In this document: positions 1 through 9,632 of the stretch, piece after piece
How positions within the stretch are numbered: position 1 is the first letter of the stretch
Layout of the letters: each line of letters starts with the position of its first letter
Assembly: GCA_041071465.1 (NCBI GenBank)
Contig: CP163498.1
Location: forward strand, 1,950,001 to 2,014,000
Length of the DNA stretch: 64,000 bases
Source: Pseudomonas putida
GTDB taxonomy: Bacteria; Pseudomonadota; Gammaproteobacteria; Pseudomonadales; Pseudomonadaceae
Direction: 5' to 3'
The notes under the pieces: generated by a model
Databases searched by the model: none
What the model saw: only the letters and a program-made list of their open reading frames with translations
What the model was told of the DNA's origin: nothing
Position numbers and translations under genes: made by a program

Positions 1-466
1 GTTGGGTGTCATCGTTGAGCCGCAGGCGGTAACCGCCTTCGATGGCCTGCATCGCGGTCACTTCCGCCGGGCAGCGCCAGCTCACCACCTCGCTGTCCAG
101 CCCTTGCCACAGGCACTGCCCGAGCCAGGCGTTCTCCACCACGTAACCCAGCGCCGGGACTCCCTCTTCCAGGGCATCCAGGCGGGTGGCGCCAAAGCGG
201 CCACGGTCGGATACGTGAATCTGCCGGATCGGCTCGGCGCGGCGGCCGATGGCTTGCCACAGGCCAAGTTGTTGATAGATCTGCTGGGTGCCGAATGACA
301 ACGCCGACGAGCGCGCATCGTAGCTGGGCTGAAAGCTGTCGCCGGGAGCGAACGGCTCGATCAGCAGGATCTTCCAGCCACGCGCCTTGGCCCCTGCCTG
401 CAGCGCCAAGGCCAGGCTTGCACCCACCAGGCCACCACCGATGATCGCCAGGTTTACCCGGTTCAT
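1..466 (-). CDS. ubiH: 2-octaprenyl-6-methoxyphenol hydroxylase UbiH, N-terminal part
   Basis: FAD-dependent ring hydroxylase of ubiquinone biosynthesis; only the first ~155 residues are in the window and the gene runs off the left edge. The protein starts MNRVNLAIIGGGLVGASLAL, an N-terminal Rossmann FAD-binding GxGxxG motif. A DARSSALS segment at about residues 50-57 is typical of the UbiH/UbiF/COQ6 family. The ATG overlaps the pepP stop (ATGA), so it is translationally coupled as the second gene of a pepP-ubiH operon. UbiH and its paralogue UbiI are hard to separate from the N-terminus; the position directly after pepP favours UbiH. Confidence 0.88.
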   Translation of the reverse strand, partial: MNRVNLAIIGGGLVGASLALALQAGAKARGWKILLIEPFAPGDSFQPSYDARSSALSFGTQQIYQQLGLWQAIGRRAEPIRQIHVSDRGRFGATRLDALEEGVPALGYVVENAWLGQCLWQGLDSEVVSWRCPAEVTAMQAIEGGYRLRLNDDTQ

Positions 467-1797
467 GCCGCGTCCTTGCGGGCGGCCTGCATCAGCGCCT
501 CGATCTCGGCAACCGTGCGCGGCACGCCCGAAGTCAGGATTTCACAACCTTGCCTGGTCACCACCACGTCGTCCTCGATCCTTACCCCAATGCCGCGCCA
601 CTTCTTGGCCACGGCCTGATTGTCGGCGCCAATGTAGATCCCCGGCTCCACGGTCAGCGCCATGCCGGGTTCCAGCACCCGCCATTCGCCGCCCACCTTG
701 TAGTCGCCCACGTCGTGCACATCCATGCCCAACCAGTGCCCGGCGCGGTGCATGTAGAAGGCGCGATAGGCCTCGCTGTCGATCAGCGCCTGCACATCCC
801 CTTCCAGCAAGCCCAGCTCCACCAGGCCAGCGGTGATCACCCGTACGGTCGCCTCATGGGCGTGGTTCCAGTGTTTGCCGGGGGCGATTTCGGTAAACGC
901 CGCCGCCTGGGCCTTGAGCACCAGCTCGTAGATGGCCTTCTGCTCGGGCGAAAAGCGCCCGCTGACCGGGAAGGTGCGGGTGATGTCGCTGGCGTAGCAG
1001 TCGATTTCGCAGCCAGCGTCGATCAGCACCAGGTCGCCATCCTTGAGCGGCGCGTCGTTCTGCTGATAGTGCAGGATGCAGCCATTGCGCCCGGCCGCGA
1101 CGATCGAGCCGTAGGCCGGCATCTTCGCCCCGCCCTTGCGGAATTCGTAGTCCAGCTCGGCTTCCAGGCTGTATTCGTGCAGCCCGGCCCGGCAGGCCTG
1201 CATGGCCCGCACATGGGCCCGCGCCGAAATGTCTGCGGCCGCGCGCATCACCTTCACTTCCGCCGCCGATTTATACAGGCGCATGTCGTGCAGCAGATGA
1301 TCCAGCGCAACGAACTCGTTCGGTGGCTGGGCGCCCAGGCGTGCCTTGGAGCGGATCACGTTGATCCAGTCCATCAGCCGGCGGTCGAATTCGGGGTTGC
1401 TGCCCATGGCGCTGTAGACCCGCTCACGGCCTTCGATCAGGCCCGGCAAGATCTCATCGATGTCGGTAATGGGGAAGGCATCGTCGGCGCCGAAATCGCC
1501 CACCGCGCCTTCCTGGCCGGCCCGCAGGCCGTCCCACAGCTCGCGCTCGGGGTTGCGTTCACGGCAAAACAGTACATATTCGCCATGCTCGCGCCCCGGT
1601 ATCAGCGCAATCACCGCCTCAGGCTCCGGGAAGCCGCTGAGGTACTGGAAGTCGCTGTCCTGGCGGTACACGTGCTCGACGTCACGGTTGCGGATGGCAA
1701 CCGCAGCGGCGGGCAGAATGGCGATGCTGTTGGGGACCATCTGCGCCATCAGCGCCTTGCGCCGACGGGCATACTCGGCCTTGGGTATGTGGCTCAT
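463..1797 (-). CDS. pepP: Xaa-Pro aminopeptidase (aminopeptidase P)
   Basis: Cytosolic M24-family metallopeptidase that removes the N-terminal residue from peptides with proline in position 2. The 444-residue protein has the usual N-terminal AMP_N domain and a C-terminal pita-bread fold. Dinuclear metal ligands can be read: the two Asp in IDAGCEID...DITRTF, His in HRAGHWLGMDVHD, Glu in VEPGIY and Glu in VRIEDDV. Length matches family norms. It follows the UPF0149 gene by 21 bp and overlaps ubiH by 4 bp, so the three probably form one minus-strand transcript. Confidence 0.96.
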   Translation of the reverse strand: MSHIPKAEYARRRKALMAQMVPNSIAILPAAAVAIRNRDVEHVYRQDSDFQYLSGFPEPEAVIALIPGREHGEYVLFCRERNPERELWDGLRAGQEGAVGDFGADDAFPITDIDEILPGLIEGRERVYSAMGSNPEFDRRLMDWINVIRSKARLGAQPPNEFVALDHLLHDMRLYKSAAEVKVMRAAADISARAHVRAMQACRAGLHEYSLEAELDYEFRKGGAKMPAYGSIVAAGRNGCILHYQQNDAPLKDGDLVLIDAGCEIDCYASDITRTFPVSGRFSPEQKAIYELVLKAQAAAFTEIAPGKHWNHAHEATVRVITAGLVELGLLEGDVQALIDSEAYRAFYMHRAGHWLGMDVHDVGDYKVGGEWRVLEPGMALTVEPGIYIGADNQAVAKKWRGIGVRIEDDVVVTRQGCEILTSGVPRTVAEIEALMQAARKDAA

Positions 1798-1818
1798 GGG
1801 CAGACTTCCCCCGGTTGA

Positions 1819-2373
1819 TCAGTGCAGCGATGGCTTGGGCGCGGGTGCGGCCGGCTTGGCCAGCTCGGAGAACAGCAACAGAGGCGCCACGCGCAGGTAC
1901 TCCATGACTTCCATGTAGTCGCTCTCGCCGTCTTCGGACTCTTCGAGGGCTTCTTGTACCTGGGAAATGGCCACCAGGTCCTGCAGCACATCCTTGGCCT
2001 CGTCGGACAGGTCCTTGCCACCGGCATTCAGGCCGAAACCGGTAATGAAGCCTTGGCACCACTGGCCCAGCGCGGTGGCGCGGTCGCTCAGGGCAGCGTC
2101 GTCGGAAGGCAGCAGCAGGACGATGGCCATGTCGTCGCTGGTCAGCTCGCCCTTGACCATTTCCTGCAGGCCGATCAGGGCGTTGCGCACGGTGTCACCC
2201 GGCTCGGTTTCCAGCAGTTGGGCGGCATCGGCCAGCCAGGCATCGGCATCGAAGCCGGCGCCGGCACAGCTGCGGCCGATCAGCAGGCCGTGCAGTTCGG
2301 CAGGGGTGACAGGGTGGCCATTACTGGAAAGCAGCATGGCGAAGGCGATGTAGGGCGATTGAGTATTGGGCAT
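1819..2373 (-). CDS. UPF0149 (YgfB/YecA-type) family protein
   Basis: A 184-residue cytosolic protein of the UPF0149 family. It starts [20 protein letters not shown] and has the family's typical [13 protein letters not shown] block near residues 23-36, then helical acidic segments with [19 protein letters not shown] near residues 137-155. In P. aeruginosa a homologue called AlpA-antagonising YgfB has been described, but the sequence alone does not assign a role here. It is the first gene of the minus-strand set with pepP and ubiH, divergent from the cell-division genes at 2519; the 145 bp between holds the promoters for both directions. Confidence 0.85.
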   Translation of the reverse strand: MPNTQSPYIAFAMLLSSNGHPVTPAELHGLLIGRSCAGAGFDADAWLADAAQLLETEPGDTVRNALIGLQEMVKGELTSDDMAIVLLLPSDDAALSDRATALGQWCQGFITGFGLNAGGKDLSDEAKDVLQDLVAISQVQEALEESEDGESDYMEVMEYLRVAPLLLFSELAKPAAPAPKPSLH

Positions 2374-2518
2374 GGGCAGCTAGGCGCCAGACGGCGCAAT
2401 GACTAGAATGGAGACCTTGTATCCTAGCACCGGCAGGCGCGCCAAGACCATCGGCACTGGCCGTTGCCGCCCAGGGAGAGGCATCATCGCCAGGTGACTC
2501 AACGACGGAGCGAATCGA

Positions 2519-2737
2519 GTGCAACCCACGCAAGAGAACGACCTGCAGGCACTGATGAGCCGATTCGAGTTGCTGATCGAACGCGTCGAGCAACTAAAAC
2601 GGCAAAATGCACTCCTATTAGCGCAGGAAAAATCCTGGCGCGAAGAGCGCGCCCACCTCATCGAAAAAAACGAGATCGCCAAGCGCAAAGTCGAGTCGAT
2701 GATTTTACGCCTCAAGGCTCTGGAGCAAGACTCATGA
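2519..2737 (+). CDS. TIGR02449-family short coiled-coil protein (ZapB-like)
   Basis: A 72-residue protein that is almost entirely a predicted coiled coil, with heptad leucines through SRFELLIERVEQLKRQNALL and a Lys/Glu-rich second half. It matches the small TIGR02449 family found directly before zapA in pseudomonads. By position and fold a ZapB-like cell-division role, bridging ZapA, is plausible but inferred. GTG start. Its stop overlaps the zapA ATG by 4 bp, so the two are translationally coupled. Confidence 0.82.
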   Translation: MQPTQENDLQALMSRFELLIERVEQLKRQNALLLAQEKSWREERAHLIEKNEIAKRKVESMILRLKALEQDS

Positions 2738-3054
2738 GTTCAAGCAATAGCGTCACCGTGCAGATCCTCGACAAGGAGTACTCGATCATCTGCCCGCCGG
2801 AAGAGCGCAACAACCTGGTCAGCGCCGCGCGCTACCTGGACGGCAAGATGCGCGAGATCCGCAGCAGCGGCAAGGTGATCGGTGCCGACCGCATCGCGGT
2901 AATGGCGGCGTTGAACATTACCCACGAAATGCTGCACCGCCAGGAAGATCGCAACGACGCGCCGGTCACCGGCACCAACCGCGAACAGGTGCGCGACCTG
3001 CTGGATCGGGTAGACAAGGCTTTGTCCGACGACACGGATACCAAAATCGGCTGA
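2734..3054 (+). CDS. zapA: Cell division protein ZapA
   Basis: Z-ring associated protein that binds and bundles FtsZ filaments at midcell. The 106-residue product has the ZapA N-terminal beta domain (VTVQILDKEYSIICPPEE, residues 7-24), the family's LVSAARYLDGKM block (30-41) and a C-terminal dimerising helix. ATG at 2734 overlaps the preceding coiled-coil gene; a longer in-frame reading starting at 2464 is ignored because it lies inside that gene. The 6S RNA gene begins about 20 bp after the stop, a conserved gamma-proteobacterial arrangement. Confidence 0.95.
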   Translation: MSSSNSVTVQILDKEYSIICPPEERNNLVSAARYLDGKMREIRSSGKVIGADRIAVMAALNITHEMLHRQEDRNDAPVTGTNREQVRDLLDRVDKALSDDTDTKIG

Positions 3055-3060
3055 GATTGG

Positions 3061-3066
3061 TATACT
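3061..3066 (+). promoter_or_regulatory. -10 element of the 6S RNA promoter
   Basis: TATACT seven bases after the zapA stop, ideally placed for a sigma-70 start near 3073 where the predicted 6S RNA stem begins. No good -35 hexamer is visible 17 bp upstream, within the zapA 3' end. Confidence 0.5.
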
Positions 3067-3072
3067 GGCGCC

Positions 3073-3253
3073 ACTCCCTGGGGGATGCGCCAGTCGGTTA
3101 TGTCCCTGAGCCGATACGCACAACCACGGGGGTTGCACGCTGGGGCCGGTGTGCATGTCCGCCCGACGGAAAGCCTTAACGCCCCCTGCAATCTCCACCT
3201 TGAACTTTCGGGTTCAAGGGCTACACCGATAGCGGTCTTATCGGGGAGCCTGA
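3073..3253 (+). ncRNA. ssrS: 6S RNA
   Basis: About 180 nt between zapA and the 5-formyltetrahydrofolate cyclo-ligase gene, the conserved location of ssrS. The 5' end (CTCCCTGGGG) can pair with the 3' end (CGGGGAG), closing a long hairpin with a large internal bubble, the open-complex mimic that lets 6S RNA sequester sigma-70 RNA polymerase in stationary phase. The 3' side holds the GGGTTCAAGGGCTACACCG-type stretch seen in 6S RNAs. Ends are approximate (+/-5 nt), set from the -10 box and the closing stem. No ORF of coding character fits. Confidence 0.85.
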
Positions 3254-3258
3254 ATTCT

Positions 3259-3290
3259 CTTGCCCGCCCCCCGGCGGGCAATTCGTTTTG
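3259..3290 (+). terminator. Hairpin after the 6S RNA
   Basis: TTGCCCGCC - CCCC - GGCGGGCAA hairpin (9-bp stem) followed by a T-rich stretch (TTCGTTTT). It lies just downstream of the 6S RNA stem and probably ends or attenuates that transcript before ygfA, which 6S-ygfA transcripts are known to enter in other bacteria. Confidence 0.6.
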
Positions 3291-3336
3291 GCCGACCGCC
3301 CAGAGGTTGGCCAGCACACCTGGGATAGCTCGTGCC

Positions 3337-3945
3337 ATGACCGACACTGCGCCGCTCACCCGTCCCCAGCTCCGTCGTCTGCTTCGCAATGCCCGCCGCG
3401 CCCTTACCCCTGCCCAGCAACGCCAGGCCACCCTCGGCCTGTACCGCCAGCTGGCGCAACACCCCTTGTTCCGCCGCGCACGCCACATTGCCTTGTACCT
3501 GCCCAACGACAGCGAAATCGACCCCTGCCTACTGCTGCGCGAAGCCCAGCGTCGCGGCAAGCGCACCTACCTGCCGGTGTTGCACGCCTGGCCGCGCACG
3601 CGCATGGTGTTCCAGCGCTTCGAGCAGGGTGAAAAGCTCAAGCCCAACCGCTTCCGTATTCCCGAGCCGGTCACTGACCGCAAACGCCAACGGCCGATCT
3701 GGGCGCTGGACCTGATCCTGCTGCCGCTGGTCGGTTTTGATGAAGTGGGCGGGCGCCTGGGCATGGGCGGTGGCTTTTATGATCGCAGCCTGGCCTACCA
3801 GGCGCGTCGGCAGACCTGGAAAAAACCGTTGCTGTTGGGGCTGGCGCATGAATGCCAGAAGGTCGAGCGGCTGGCGCAGGCCAGTTGGGATGTACCGCTG
3901 CAGGGCACGGTCTCGGACCGTGGCTGGTACCTGGCGCCGCGTTGA
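3337..3945 (+). CDS. ygfA: 5-formyltetrahydrofolate cyclo-ligase
   Basis: Converts 5-formyl-THF to 5,10-methenyl-THF with ATP, clearing the storage form of folate. The 202-residue protein carries the family signature: the RRALTPAQQRQ N-terminal helix, YLPNDSEIDP (residues ~55-64) and the C-terminal P-loop-like LPLVGFDEVGGRLGMGGGFYDR block (~129-150). ATG at 3337 is chosen because upstream codons run back into 6S RNA sequence. The conserved position after ssrS supports the name; ygfA is co-transcribed with 6S RNA in E. coli. Confidence 0.93.
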   Translation: MTDTAPLTRPQLRRLLRNARRALTPAQQRQATLGLYRQLAQHPLFRRARHIALYLPNDSEIDPCLLLREAQRRGKRTYLPVLHAWPRTRMVFQRFEQGEKLKPNRFRIPEPVTDRKRQRPIWALDLILLPLVGFDEVGGRLGMGGGFYDRSLAYQARRQTWKKPLLLGLAHECQKVERLAQASWDVPLQGTVSDRGWYLAPR

Positions 3946-3963
3946 GCGGCACCAGCGGGGGCA

Positions 3964-4116
3964 TCAACGTTGCGGCTGGCCGGCGTCGACCGGCATCTGA
4001 TAGGCGTTGTCCAGCTTGCGCTCCCAGAACCCTTGCGCATAACCGGTCGTGACCACACCCAGGCCAAAAATGAACACCAGGATCCACAGCAGATCCGGCT
4101 TTTTACGTTGATTCAT
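3964..4116 (-). CDS. Small single-pass membrane protein, conserved in pseudomonads
   Basis: A 50-residue protein starting MNQRKKPDLLWILVFIFGLG: a basic N-terminus, one hydrophobic helix (residues ~9-28) ending near GYAQG, then a short polar tail. This fits a small inner-membrane protein with the tail outside, or a secreted peptide cleaved near AQG. The ATG at 4116 is preferred over an upstream in-frame start because GGGGGGC lies about 8 bases before it. Convergent with ygfA. No function is known to me; the position between ygfA and the EVE gene is conserved in Pseudomonas. Confidence 0.6.
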   Translation of the reverse strand: MNQRKKPDLLWILVFIFGLGVVTTGYAQGFWERKLDNAYQMPVDAGQPQR

Positions 4117-4295
4117 CGAAGATTGCCCCCCAGGCAAACTGTTCAGTGCTCGGCGGTTTTCTGGGCACCGCCGGCGCATAGCGCTTTAAACGGGGCGCAT
4201 TTTCCGACAACCTGCGTCCACACGCAAACCTTGACGCCAACCGGCTGTCGGTTTCGTGCAACAGGTTATTTCAAACCTTTTCAGGAGCAGCATCC

Positions 4296-4745
4296 ATGGC
4301 CTACTGGCTGATGAAATCCGAGCCCGACGAGCTTTCCATCGAAGCCCTCGGCCGCCTGGGCGAAGCGCGCTGGGACGGCGTGCGCAACTATCAGGCGCGT
4401 AATTTTCTGCGGGCCATGAGCGAGGGTGACGAGTTTTTCTTCTATCACTCCAGTTGCCCGCAGCCGGGCATCGCCGGCATTGCCAGAATTACCCGCGCGG
4501 CCTATCCGGACCCGACCGCGCTGGACCCGCAAAGCCACTATTACGATGCCAAGGCCACCGCCGACAAAAACCCGTGGAGCGCGGTGGATGTAGCCCATGT
4601 GCAAACCCTGCCACGGGTGCTGGAACTGGGCTGGCTGAAACAGCAGGCCGGCCTGGCCGAGTTGCCACTGGTGCAAAAAGGCAGCCGCCTGTCGGTAATG
4701 CCGGTAACGCCCGAACAATGGGCGGTGATTGTCGCCTTGCGCTAA
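4296..4745 (+). CDS. EVE-domain protein
   Basis: A 149-residue single-domain protein of the EVE family (PUA-like fold; thymocyte nuclear protein 1 and E. coli YcgB-type relatives), thought to bind modified bases in DNA or RNA. The start MAYWLMKSEPDE is the family hallmark (W-x-M/L-K-S-E-P), followed by WDGVRNYQARNFLR (residues ~28-41) and GDEFFFYHS (~44-52), which line the base pocket. CAGGAGCAG precedes the ATG. A single gene between divergent and exporter genes; target unknown. Confidence 0.88.
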   Translation: MAYWLMKSEPDELSIEALGRLGEARWDGVRNYQARNFLRAMSEGDEFFFYHSSCPQPGIAGIARITRAAYPDPTALDPQSHYYDAKATADKNPWSAVDVAHVQTLPRVLELGWLKQQAGLAELPLVQKGSRLSVMPVTPEQWAVIVALR

Positions 4746-4840
4746 ATGTGTAGCTAAGGTCAAGGGTTTGACCGATATCAACACGCCACCCGTGGCCGCA
4801 GGCCATGATGTGCTGTGCATGACCGCAAGGATGCAGAACG

Positions 4841-5800
4841 ATGAACCGATACGCCCCCAGAATTTTCGCCACCGCGCTAATCGCCCTGCTCGCCGCAGCT
4901 GGCGGGCTGGGGTACTGGAAGTCGCTCCACGACCAGTTGCCCGAAGGCCTGAGCATGGGCAACGGCCGCCTTGAAGCCACCGAAGTACAAATCGCCAGCA
5001 AAATCCCAGGCCGCCTGGCCAAAGTGCTGGTCGACGAAGGTGACAAGGTCACCCGCGGCCAACTGCTGGCGCGTATCGACACCCGCACCATGGAAGCCCA
5101 ACGCAGCCAGGCCGAAGCCGAAGTGCTGCGCGCCCGGGAGAACTACGCCGCCGCCCAGGCCAGCGTGCAACTGCGCCAGAGCGAACTGCTGCTGGCCAGC
5201 CAGGAGCTCAAGCGCGTGCGCGAGATCTTCCAGCGCAAGTACGCCAGCCAACAGTTGCTCGATCAACAGCAGGCGCGCTTCGACACGGCCAACGCAGCGG
5301 TAGTCGCCGCCCGCGCCCAGCTTGCAGCGATCAAGGCCGCCATCGGCGCCGCCGAAGCCCAGGTGGCCCAGCTCACCAGTGAAATCGACGACAGCAGCCT
5401 GCGAGCGCCCATCGACGGCATCATCCAGCTGCGCCTGGCCGAACCCGGTGAGGTGCTGGGTGCCGGCGGCCGAGTGCTGATGCTGATCGACCCCAGCGAC
5501 CAGTACATGAACCTGTACCTGCCGGCCTCCACCAGCGGCCAGCTGACCGTGGGCGACCAGGCGCGCATCGTGCTCGACGCCCTGCCCGAACGCGCCCTGC
5601 CGGCCAAAGTGGCTTTTGTCGCAGCCAAGGCCCAGTTCACGCCCAAACAGGTGGAGACCCGCGACGAGCGGCAAAAGCTGGTGTTCAGGGTCAAACTCCG
5701 CCTGACCGACCCAGGTGTCGTGCCACAGGCTAAACCTGGCATGCCAGGCGCCGGCTATGTGCGCACGGCCGAGGTGGACTGGCCGGCCAACCTGCAATGA
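4841..5800 (+). CDS. HlyD-family membrane fusion (periplasmic adaptor) protein
   Basis: Periplasmic adaptor of an ABC exporter. The 319 residues comprise an N-terminal membrane anchor (IFATALIALLAAAGGLGYW, ~5-23), a biotinyl-lipoyl half motif (EVQIASKIPGRLAKVLVDEG, ~45-64), a long alpha-hairpin rich in Ala/Gln/Glu (~85-180), the second lipoyl half (LRAPIDGIIQLRLAEPGE) and a beta-barrel. Its stop overlaps the ATG of the ABC ATPase/permease gene, giving the YhiI-RbbA-YhhJ type tripartite exporter order. The substrate is not evident; an outer-membrane TolC partner would be encoded elsewhere. Confidence 0.9.
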   Translation: MNRYAPRIFATALIALLAAAGGLGYWKSLHDQLPEGLSMGNGRLEATEVQIASKIPGRLAKVLVDEGDKVTRGQLLARIDTRTMEAQRSQAEAEVLRARENYAAAQASVQLRQSELLLASQELKRVREIFQRKYASQQLLDQQQARFDTANAAVVAARAQLAAIKAAIGAAEAQVAQLTSEIDDSSLRAPIDGIIQLRLAEPGEVLGAGGRVLMLIDPSDQYMNLYLPASTSGQLTVGDQARIVLDALPERALPAKVAFVAAKAQFTPKQVETRDERQKLVFRVKLRLTDPGVVPQAKPGMPGAGYVRTAEVDWPANLQ

Positions 5801-8516
5801 ACGCCCCGGCACTGCTGGCCGATGGCATCAGCCACCGCTACGGCGACCTGACGGCCCTGCACACCCTGGGTTTCAGCCTGCCTGCGGGCACCCGCTGCGC
5901 GCTGATTGGCCCAGATGGCGCCGGCAAGTCCACTCTGCTGGGGTTGATCGCCGGCGTCAAACGCCTGCAGCAGGGTGAACTGCAGGTGCTGGGCGGCTCG
6001 ATCCGCCAACGGCGCCATCGCGCAGCGCTGTACCCGAAAGTGGCATTCATGCCGCAGGGACTAGGCAACAACCTGTACCCAGAGCTGTCGATCAACGAGA
6101 ACATCCGCTTTTTCGCCACGCTGTTCGGCCTGGGCCGCCGCGAATGCGAGCAGCGCATGGCCAACTTGCTGCAGGCCACCGACCTGCAGCGCTTTGCCGA
6201 GCGCCCGGCCGGCAAGCTGTCGGGCGGCATGAAGCAGAAGCTGGGCTTGTGCTGCGCGCTGATCCACGAACCAGACCTGCTGATCCTCGACGAGCCGACC
6301 ACCGGCGTCGACCCGCTGTCGCGGCGGCGTTTCTGGGAACTGGTCGAACAGGTTCGCGCGCAGCGCCCGCAACTGACCCTGCTGGTGGCCACCGCCTACA
6401 TGGAAGAAGCCGAACAGTTCGAGCATTGCCTGATGCTCGATGGCGGCCGCCTGCTGGCCGCAGGCGCCAGCCACGAACTGGCCGCAGTCACCCCCAGTGG
6501 CAAACTGGACGACGCCTTCACCCACTACCAGGGCGCGGGCAAGGCGCAGCATCAACCCCTGAGCATTCCACCGCGCCAGGCCACGGATGGCCCGGTCGCC
6601 ATCGAGGCGCACGACCTGACCCTGCGCTTTGGCGACTTCACAGCGGTGAACAAGGTCAGTTTCGCCATTGGCCGTGGGGAGATCTTCGGCTTCCTCGGCT
6701 CCAACGGCTGCGGCAAGACCACCACCATGAAAGTGCTTACCGGCCTGATGCCTGCCAGCGAGGGCAGCGCCAGCCTGCTGGGGCGCCCGGTGGATGCCAG
6801 TGACCTGGCCACGCGCAAGCGGGTCGGCTTCATGTCACAGAGCTTCTCGCTGTATGGCGAGCTCAGCACCCGGCAGAACCTGGCCCTCCATGCCCGCCTG
6901 TTCGACTTGCCCAAAGCCCAGAGCGCCCAGCGCATCGATGAGCTGATAAATCGCTTCGACCTCGCCGCCATCGCCGACCAACCGTCTGGCGCACTGCCCC
7001 TTGGCCTGCGCCAGCGCCTGTCGCTGGCCGTGGCGGTGTTGCATCGCCCTGAAGTGCTGATCCTCGACGAACCGACTTCCGGCGTCGACCCGGCCGCCCG
7101 CGACGACTTCTGGCGCCTGCTGGTAGAGCTGTCCCGCGAGCAAGGCGTGACCATTTTCCTCTCCACCCACTTCATGAACGAAGCCCAGCGCTGCGACCGT
7201 ATTTCGCTGATGCACGCCGGGCGGGTACTGGCCTGCGACACGCCGGAGGCCTTGCAGCGCCAGTACCAGGGCGAAACCCTGGAGGACGCTTTCGTGCGGT
7301 GCCTGGAACAAGCCCAGGAGCTCGCGCCGCAAACCACGGATAACACCGTACTGGAGCAAGCAGCTTCGCCTGCCCCACCACTGCGCCAAGGCTTCAGCCT
7401 GCGCCGCCTGCTGGCGGTGGCCAGCCGAGAAGGCAAGGAACTGCTGCGCGACAAGGTACGCCTGGCCTTCGCCTTGCTGGGTGCACTGTTCATGATGGTG
7501 ATTTTCGGCTACGGCATTTCACTGGATGTAGAAAACCTTGCCTTCGCCGTGCACGACCAGGATCAAAGCCCGCAAAGCCGCGCCTACCTCGAAGCCTTCC
7601 GAGGCTCACGCTATTTCGCCGAACAGGCGCCGATCCGCGACAGCCGCGAACTGCATCAGCGGCTGCAGCGCTCGGAAATCAAACTGGCACTGGAGATTCC
7701 GCCGGTTTTGGCCGCGACCTGTACGCCGGGCGCCAACCGGTGGTGGCCGCCTGGCTCGACGGCGGCATGCCGTTCCGCGCCGAAACCAGCCGCAACTACG
7801 TGGAAGCCGTGCACCAGGCCAACCTGGAGCAACTGGCCAAGGCCAGCCCACAGCCGCAGCCGCGCCAGGACCTGGTGCGCCTGGAAACGCGTTTTCGCTA
7901 CAACCAGGACGTGGTCAGCGTGAATGCCATCGGCCCGGGCGTGATGGCGCTGATCCTGGCCTTCATACCGGCCATGCTCACTGCACTGGGCATCGTTCGC
8001 GAGAAGGAGCTGGGCTCCATCACCAACTTCTACGCCACACCCCTCACCCGCCTGGAGTTCCTGCTGGGCAAGCAGATGCCCTACCTGGCGGTAAGCCTGG
8101 TCAACCTGGCGCTGCTGGTGGCGATGAACCGCTGGCTGTTCGCCGTGCCGCTCAAGGGCAGTGTGCTGGCCCTGGCCTGTGGTGGCGTGGCCTACCTGCT
8201 GGCCACCACCAGCCTGGGCCTGCTGATTTCAGCATTCACCCGCACCCAGATCGCCGCCATTCTCGGCACCATGATCATTACCAGCCTGCCAACCATCCAG
8301 TTTTCCGGGCTGATCGTGCCACGCTCGTCGTTGGACGGCGCGGCGGCGGTGATGGGCCAGCTGTTCCCGGCGGGCTACTTCCTCGACATCGCGGTCGGCA
8401 CCTTCACCAAGGCGCTGGGCCTGCGCGAGCTGTGGCCGCAGTGCCTGATCCTGTTGGGCTTCTTTGCCGCATTCACCGGCCTGAGCCTGGCCATGCTGAA
8501 GAAGCAGGAGGCCTGA
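5797..8516 (+). CDS. ABC exporter: two ATPase domains fused to a permease (RbbA/YhiH type), one apparent frameshift
   Basis: About 906 residues when one base is restored. The first ATPase has Walker A GPDGAGKST (~40), signature LSGGMKQKL and Walker B LLILDEPT. The second has Walker A GSNGCGKTT (~302), a degenerate signature LPLGLRQRL and Walker B VLILDEPT. The C-terminal ABC-2 permease starts near residue 520. The frame breaks at 7704-7705: after EIPP the frame continues as nonsense, while one added G gives GFGRDLYAG and joins smoothly to the permease. Coupled to the HlyD gene upstream and separated by 1 bp from the second permease gene. Probably a sequence error; if real, the permease half is lost. 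Confidence 0.85.
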
Positions 8517-8517
8517 C

Positions 8518-9630
8518 ATGTCGCGCCTGAACCACACCCTGCGCCTAGGCCTGAAAGAACTGACCAGCCTGCGTCATGACAGCGTACTGCTGCTGTTCCT
8601 GCTGTATGCCTTCAGCGTGGCGATCTACATGCCGGCCGCCGGCTCGGTGATCGGTGTGCACAACGCCAGCGTCGCGGTGGTGGACGAAGACCACAGCCTG
8701 CTCTCGCGCAAGCTCAGTGAAGCCCTGCAACCACCGGAGTTTCAACCTGCCGTTCCGCTGACCGCGCAACACCTGGACCAGGCCATGGACAGCGGCCAGT
8801 ACACCTTCGTGATCAACGTACCGGTGAATTTCCAGAGTGACCTGCTGGCCGGGCGCTCGCCGGAGCTGCAGATAAACGTCGATGCCACGGCCATGAGCCA
8901 GGCGTTCATGGGCGCCGGCTACATCGGCCGCATCTTCGAGCGCGAGCTGCTCGACTACAGCCAGCGGGGCAACGTGCAAAGCCCGGTGCTGATCAACCCC
9001 AAGGCGCTGTTCAACCCCAACCTGGAGGGCGGTTGGTTCCTGGCGGTGATCCAGATCGTCAACAACATCACCATCCTGGCAATCATCCTCACCGGCACCG
9101 CGCTGCTGCGCGAGCGTGAGCACGGCACCCTCGACCACCTGCTGGTGCTGCCACTGACCGCGCTGGAGATCATGCTGGCCAAGATCGGCAGCAACGCCCT
9201 GGTGGTGGTGATATGCACCTGGATTTCGTTGGTGGTGGTAGTGAAAGGCGCGCTGGGCGTGCCGTTGTCCGGCTCGATGGGGTTGTTCCTGGCCGTGACC
9301 GCGCTGTACCTGTTCGCCAGTACGGCGCTGGGTATCTTCCTCGCCACCCTGGCACGCTCGACGCCGCAGTTCGGCCTGCTGGCGATCCCGGTGATCATCC
9401 CGATGCTGTTGCTGTCCGGCGGCAGCACACCGCTGGACAGCATGCCGCAGTGGCTGCAGTGGGTGATGCAGGGGTCGCCGTCGACGCATTTCGTCAGCCT
9501 GGGGGCCGCGATCCTGTTCCGCGATGCCGGGTGGGCGGTGGTGTGGCCGGATATCCTGGCACTGGCGCTGATCGGCCTGGTATTTTTCAGCGTGGCGCTT
9601 TCGCGGTTCCGTCGCAGCCTGGCGTCCTGA
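8518..9630 (+). CDS. ABC-2 type transport permease (YhhJ-like)
   Basis: A 370-residue inner-membrane protein, the second permease half of the exporter with the preceding fused ATPase/permease. It has one N-terminal membrane helix (~20-40), a large periplasmic domain (~45-170) and five C-terminal helices from about residue 175, including the ABC-2 family REREHGTLDHLLVLPLT motif (~199-215). It begins 1 bp after the upstream gene ends, so one transcript carries adaptor, ATPase and both permeases. Confidence 0.88.
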   Translation: MSRLNHTLRLGLKELTSLRHDSVLLLFLLYAFSVAIYMPAAGSVIGVHNASVAVVDEDHSLLSRKLSEALQPPEFQPAVPLTAQHLDQAMDSGQYTFVINVPVNFQSDLLAGRSPELQINVDATAMSQAFMGAGYIGRIFERELLDYSQRGNVQSPVLINPKALFNPNLEGGWFLAVIQIVNNITILAIILTGTALLREREHGTLDHLLVLPLTALEIMLAKIGSNALVVVICTWISLVVVVKGALGVPLSGSMGLFLAVTALYLFASTALGIFLATLARSTPQFGLLAIPVIIPMLLLSGGSTPLDSMPQWLQWVMQGSPSTHFVSLGAAILFRDAGWAVVWPDILALALIGLVFFSVALSRFRRSLAS

Positions 9631-9632
9631 CC

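Noticed and set aside
550..1818. Long open frame opposite pepP
   Set aside because: Exact shadow of pepP on the other strand; high GC codon structure of the real gene keeps the antisense frame open.
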